From Taibaiella sp. (GTDB taxonomy: Bacteria; Bacteroidota; Bacteroidia; Chitinophagales; Chitinophagaceae), in NCBI GenBank assembly GCA_013815385.1, contig JACDGL010000009.1, positions 1-64,000 of the forward strand: 64,000 nucleotides of DNA, in the 5' to 3' direction. Position numbers and translations under genes: made by a program. This document shows positions 61,431-64,000 of the stretch, one piece after another. Below the pieces are notes generated by a model. It did not search any database and had not been told where the DNA came from. It worked only from the letters and a program-made list of their open reading frames with translations. How positions within the stretch are numbered: the stretch's first letter is position 1; every line of letters begins with the position of its first letter.

Positions 61431-61553
61431 TGCATTAAATTAGGGATATGATCGCTATAACCTTATTTGAAGTTTATAACCACAGATAAATTTTCCTGAT
61501 AATAGGAATTATTTCAAGATAATAAGCGCGGATGTTATTAATGAAAATGCTGA

Positions 61554-61937
61554 CTAGTTAGTAGTTTCTTCCAGCACTGAAAGGATGTTGCCTGAAGGGT
61601 CTTTGAACCAGGCTATTTTAGGCCCGCCACCGTGAAAGATACCTTTTTCATCAGTTTGTAGTTGCCCCTGGTATTGCTCAAATATGATACCTTTTTTACT
61701 CAGTTCTGTTACGGCCTCTTCAACATTATCAACCGGGAAATTAAGGATGGTAAACGTAGCCGGAGTATGATCAGGTTTGGGATAAATAATAATAGGTGTC
61801 GCTCCTGCAATATGTAGTTTTAAAATCCCCATACTTCCCTCCGTAACTTCGATACCAAGTATGCCCTGATAAAATTCTTTAGCCTTCTCTAGGTTGTTAA
61901 CAGAAAATCCGCTGAATGCTTTAGTTAAGTGGAACAT
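61554..61937 (-). CDS. VOC-family (glyoxalase/dioxygenase-fold) protein
   Basis: The 127-aa protein has paired beta-alpha-beta-beta-beta modules: [20 protein letters not shown], then [20 protein letters not shown] and [17 protein letters not shown]. This is the typical vicinal-oxygen-chelate layout with a C-terminal Glu ligand. Activity cannot be told from sequence. Confidence 0.9.
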   Translation of the reverse strand: MFHLTKAFSGFSVNNLEKAKEFYQGILGIEVTEGSMGILKLHIAGATPIIIYPKPDHTPATFTILNFPVDNVEEAVTELSKKGIIFEQYQGQLQTDEKGIFHGGGPKIAWFKDPSGNILSVLEETTN

Positions 61938-62243
61938 GGTAATAGCGTTTTACGAGCAATTTGTTAGGTTCGATATTGTATTATTCAATTCAGGAAAAAC
62001 ATTTAGTATTAATAACAAAGCCAGTCTTAAAAAAGACCGGCCTTTCAATTTTAGTTTGTTCACGGGAGTACATCGATATGTACAGTTTCAAAAAACGACC
62101 GTACCATGAATGGATAGTTGTTAATGGGAACACCATATGATCTAAATAAAGTTAAACAAAAAAATACAAGTAAATCAATATTGGGAATAAACTGGCAGGA
62201 CTAGCCCGCAACATTAATCACATCTATCGTGTCGTGTGATGTA
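61938..62243. other. Non-coding spacer with three dyads
   Basis: No convincing gene. It contains a terminator-like imperfect stem (62017-62045), a perfect dyad GTACAT-CGAT-ATGTAC (62068-62083), and an ATCACA/TGTGAT hairpin (62217-62240) just after the stop of the minus-strand 36-aa ORF. Confidence 0.4.
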
Positions 62244-62354
62244 TTAACCGTGCAATATTTTATAACCCAGGAAAAAAATAATTAGGATTATTGATACAAA
62301 CAGAATGATCATTTTATAGTTAATAGGTCCCTTATCAATGCCCTTTGTCCCCAT
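62244..62354 (-). CDS. 36-aa single-helix membrane peptide
   Basis: The small ORF begins MGTKGIDKGPINYK and has an Ile/Phe-rich helix (MIILFVSIILIIFFLG) and tail YKILHG. It is followed by a hairpin. It has the same length and layout as the 36-aa ORF at 56375 but no clear sequence identity. Coding is supported only by topology and the downstream hairpin. Confidence 0.5.
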   Translation of the reverse strand: MGTKGIDKGPINYKMIILFVSIILIIFFLGYKILHG

Positions 62355-62405
62355 TTTATAAAGGTACTTGTAATATTACTACGATGTTGTTAATGCTTGT
62401 GAAGA

Positions 62406-63128
62406 TCAATAATACTCATACTTATACCGTATCACTTGTGCCGGCTGATCCAGTCCACCAACTGATTTATAAACTGAATTTAAGATATTACCTTTTTTGT
62501 CTTTTTTAAGTATTTCCATCTTATATTCCCGTGTTATGCTGTACAATGAGTCGTATACGTACTGCCTTGCCACCGCACCGGTATTATCATAATAAAAATC
62601 AGTTAGTACATTATTTATTACTTTACCATCAGCATCGCGTCTTATCATTTGCACTTTTCTGTTCCTCCCATTTTCATCCAGTATATGGATGGTTTCAGTA
62701 CTCATATTTTTCGTGTTGTCAAGTGCTTTATCTCTATATGTGCTATCGTTTTGCCAGGTGACAGAAGATGTGCCCAAAGCAGCGGCATCTTCTCCATGCC
62801 ATTCTGATGAGGCTATACGTCCTTTATCGTACGAAAAATTCATAATTACTGTATTCATAACAGATTTGCCACTCTCATTACGGCGGAGCTTCATATCTAT
62901 TTTTGAGGTCAGCAAACCCTCTTTAGTGTATAAATATTTTTCCACCATGTAGATATTAGTGTCGGTAATTGACGTTTTCCCGTTCCTGGTTTCGGTTACC
63001 GGGTACAATCGCTGTTCCATTTCTTTCACCCGTCCTTTCAGTCCATATCGCTGCAGGTCATTGGCTTTTGTTTGCGCCTGAGTATCAATTACTAGTAAGC
63101 AGCATACAAATAGGAGAATATGTTTCAT
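62406..63128 (-). CDS. Exported protein with YD-type beta repeats, unknown
   Basis: The 240-aa secreted protein has signal MKHILLFVCCLLVIDTQAQ. The mature part consists of repeated beta hairpins of the form YLYTKEGLLTSK, FSYDKGRIASS and FYYDNTGAVAR, which resemble short YD/RHS-like or DUF-type repeats in Bacteroidota. No enzyme motif is seen. Confidence 0.7.
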   Translation of the reverse strand: MKHILLFVCCLLVIDTQAQTKANDLQRYGLKGRVKEMEQRLYPVTETRNGKTSITDTNIYMVEKYLYTKEGLLTSKIDMKLRRNESGKSVMNTVIMNFSYDKGRIASSEWHGEDAAALGTSSVTWQNDSTYRDKALDNTKNMSTETIHILDENGRNRKVQMIRRDADGKVINNVLTDFYYDNTGAVARQYVYDSLYSITREYKMEILKKDKKGNILNSVYKSVGGLDQPAQVIRYKYEYY

Positions 63129-63315
63129 AACCGGGTTTATCTATGTAAATATAAGGGGTTAGCAATATAAAAAATGGTTAAGATTATAGCCAGAATAGGA
63201 CATTTCAGGACGTCAGTCGCTGTAATATCCGTAATTATGGGGCACTATGGCACATTTTTATTATATCATATTTCAGTTTCCATTTGGGAACAGTAGAACA
63301 TAAAAACGCTTAGCT
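63129..63315. other. Spacer between two exported-protein genes
   Basis: Divergent spacer with no exact TAnnTTTG on either strand. Nothing else is visible. Confidence 0.3.
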
Positions 63316-64000
63316 ATGAAACGAATAACATTAACCATTTTAACAGCTTGTGTTGCAGGTGCAGCATTCGCTCAAAGCATGTGTGCCCATAAACATCAGA
63401 TATTTATGGTACCACAAGGCAAGACACCTCATACCATAAATAAGTTGGGCACCGATCCTCAGTTTGGTCCGTTATGTCATCTTCATTCCACATCAGATTT
63501 TTATGCAAAGCTCAGATCTATGGGTGATATGCCCAGGTATAGGAAGGATGTGAATGATCTGTTTATGGCTATGGGATACAGTGGTGTATCTGATCCTGCC
63601 TTTACAGAGGATCATGTGCAGAAAACAACCATACCATTTGGCGCTATAGGTATGCTGGGCCAGGCTGGTAATAAATACAACTATGCAATACTGACCCTGC
63701 CCGGAAAAGAAAATATAGAATGCTGGAAGATAACGCCTAATAACGGTAATGGTTGTGATATGTATTTCATGTCAGAATGCGGGAATGCATTTTACTATGC
63801 AAATCCTCCGGTTGCAGCGGCGCCTTTGGCTGTGAACACAGTTGAAGAACCTAAGGAAGAGGTGAACATGAAAATAAAAGTATATGCCAGGTACAAAAAG
63901 AATACAGGATGCCATTGCTGCGAAGAATTTGGCGATGATATGATGACTGCAGACAACAGAGAACACAGTAAAATAGTGGAAAAGAAAATACTGATATCCG
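63316..64000 (+). CDS. Exported Cys-rich protein, cut by the window end
   Basis: The frame is open from ATG 63316 to the end of the window (228 codons so far). It has a signal peptide (MKRITLTILTACVAGAAFAQ). The mature part contains MCAHKHQIF, GPLCHLHS, IECWK, GNGCDMYFMSECG and GCHCCEEF. After a Pro/Ala/Glu linker (about residue 170-188) a second domain starts. No family is recognised. The C-terminus lies outside the window. Confidence 0.75.
   Translation, partial: MKRITLTILTACVAGAAFAQSMCAHKHQIFMVPQGKTPHTINKLGTDPQFGPLCHLHSTSDFYAKLRSMGDMPRYRKDVNDLFMAMGYSGVSDPAFTEDHVQKTTIPFGAIGMLGQAGNKYNYAILTLPGKENIECWKITPNNGNGCDMYFMSECGNAFYYANPPVAAAPLAVNTVEEPKEEVNMKIKVYARYKKNTGCHCCEEFGDDMMTADNREHSKIVEKKILIS

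Noticed and set aside
1-64000. CRISPR arrays, tRNA/rRNA genes, insertion sequences, prophage genes
   Set aside because: No regularly spaced repeats of CRISPR size, no recognisable cloverleaf or rRNA sequence, and no transposase, integrase or phage structural gene were seen.

Overview
The window is chromosomal DNA of a member of the Bacteroidota, most likely a Chitinophagaceae-like lineage (inference). The evidence is a cell-surface protein with a type B (gliding-motility-type) C-terminal sorting domain of the type IX secretion system, a short RpoD beginning [18 protein letters not shown]4175, a paired acyl-CoA reductase and ferredoxin, sparse Shine-Dalgarno sites, and many exact matches to the Bacteroidota -7 element TAnnTTTG in front of genes. 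I see no rRNA, tRNA, CRISPR array, insertion sequence or prophage.

From 1 to about 53.8 kb the window is dense housekeeping sequence. On the minus strand from 6 kb leftwards lies miaB, a sigma-54-type activator, lptE, a TPR/Pro-rich protein, secG and mltG, which joins tRNA modification, envelope assembly and secretion. Next come a pair of periplasmic M16 peptidases, a HAD phosphatase, and an EamA transporter-ilvE-GNAT-DinB operon divergent from a MocR-type regulator with a clear operator. Then follow mutS2, a giant DUF4175 protein, rarA, a glutaminyl cyclotransferase, a CAP protein, rlmD, a TlpA-like thioredoxin and a double-parvulin foldase, a JmjC-like cupin, a beta-CASP metallo-beta-lactamase and kup. 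After these come dus, pth, rpoD, a START-like protein, an lptF/G-PAP2-glycosyltransferase operon, the T9SS cargo protein, acyl-CoA reductase/ferredoxin, dprA, rimO, der and a CocE-type hydrolase.

From about 53.8 kb to the right end the character changes to short orphan genes, AT-rich spacers and many inverted repeats. This accessory region holds at least five ORFs of 29-49 codons that encode one membrane segment each. Two of them are paralogues ending in a YWHYxI motif. It also holds a 49-aa basic protein with an operator-like palindrome upstream, overlapping tail to tail with a HExxH protein. Other members are lipoproteins, a His/Arg/Asn/Gly-rich secreted protein, DUF1801, an LLM flavin oxidoreductase, a VOC protein and a secreted protein cut by the window end.

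Transcription punctuation is unusually legible. About nine strong hairpin terminators and over a dozen TAnnTTTG boxes can be placed. Several divergent pairs are so close that one gene's promoter lies inside the other gene's first codons. The best candidates for something undescribed are the YWHY small-membrane-protein family, the 49-aa/HExxH pair with its operator and nearby repeats, and the 96-bp element between der and the CocE hydrolase.
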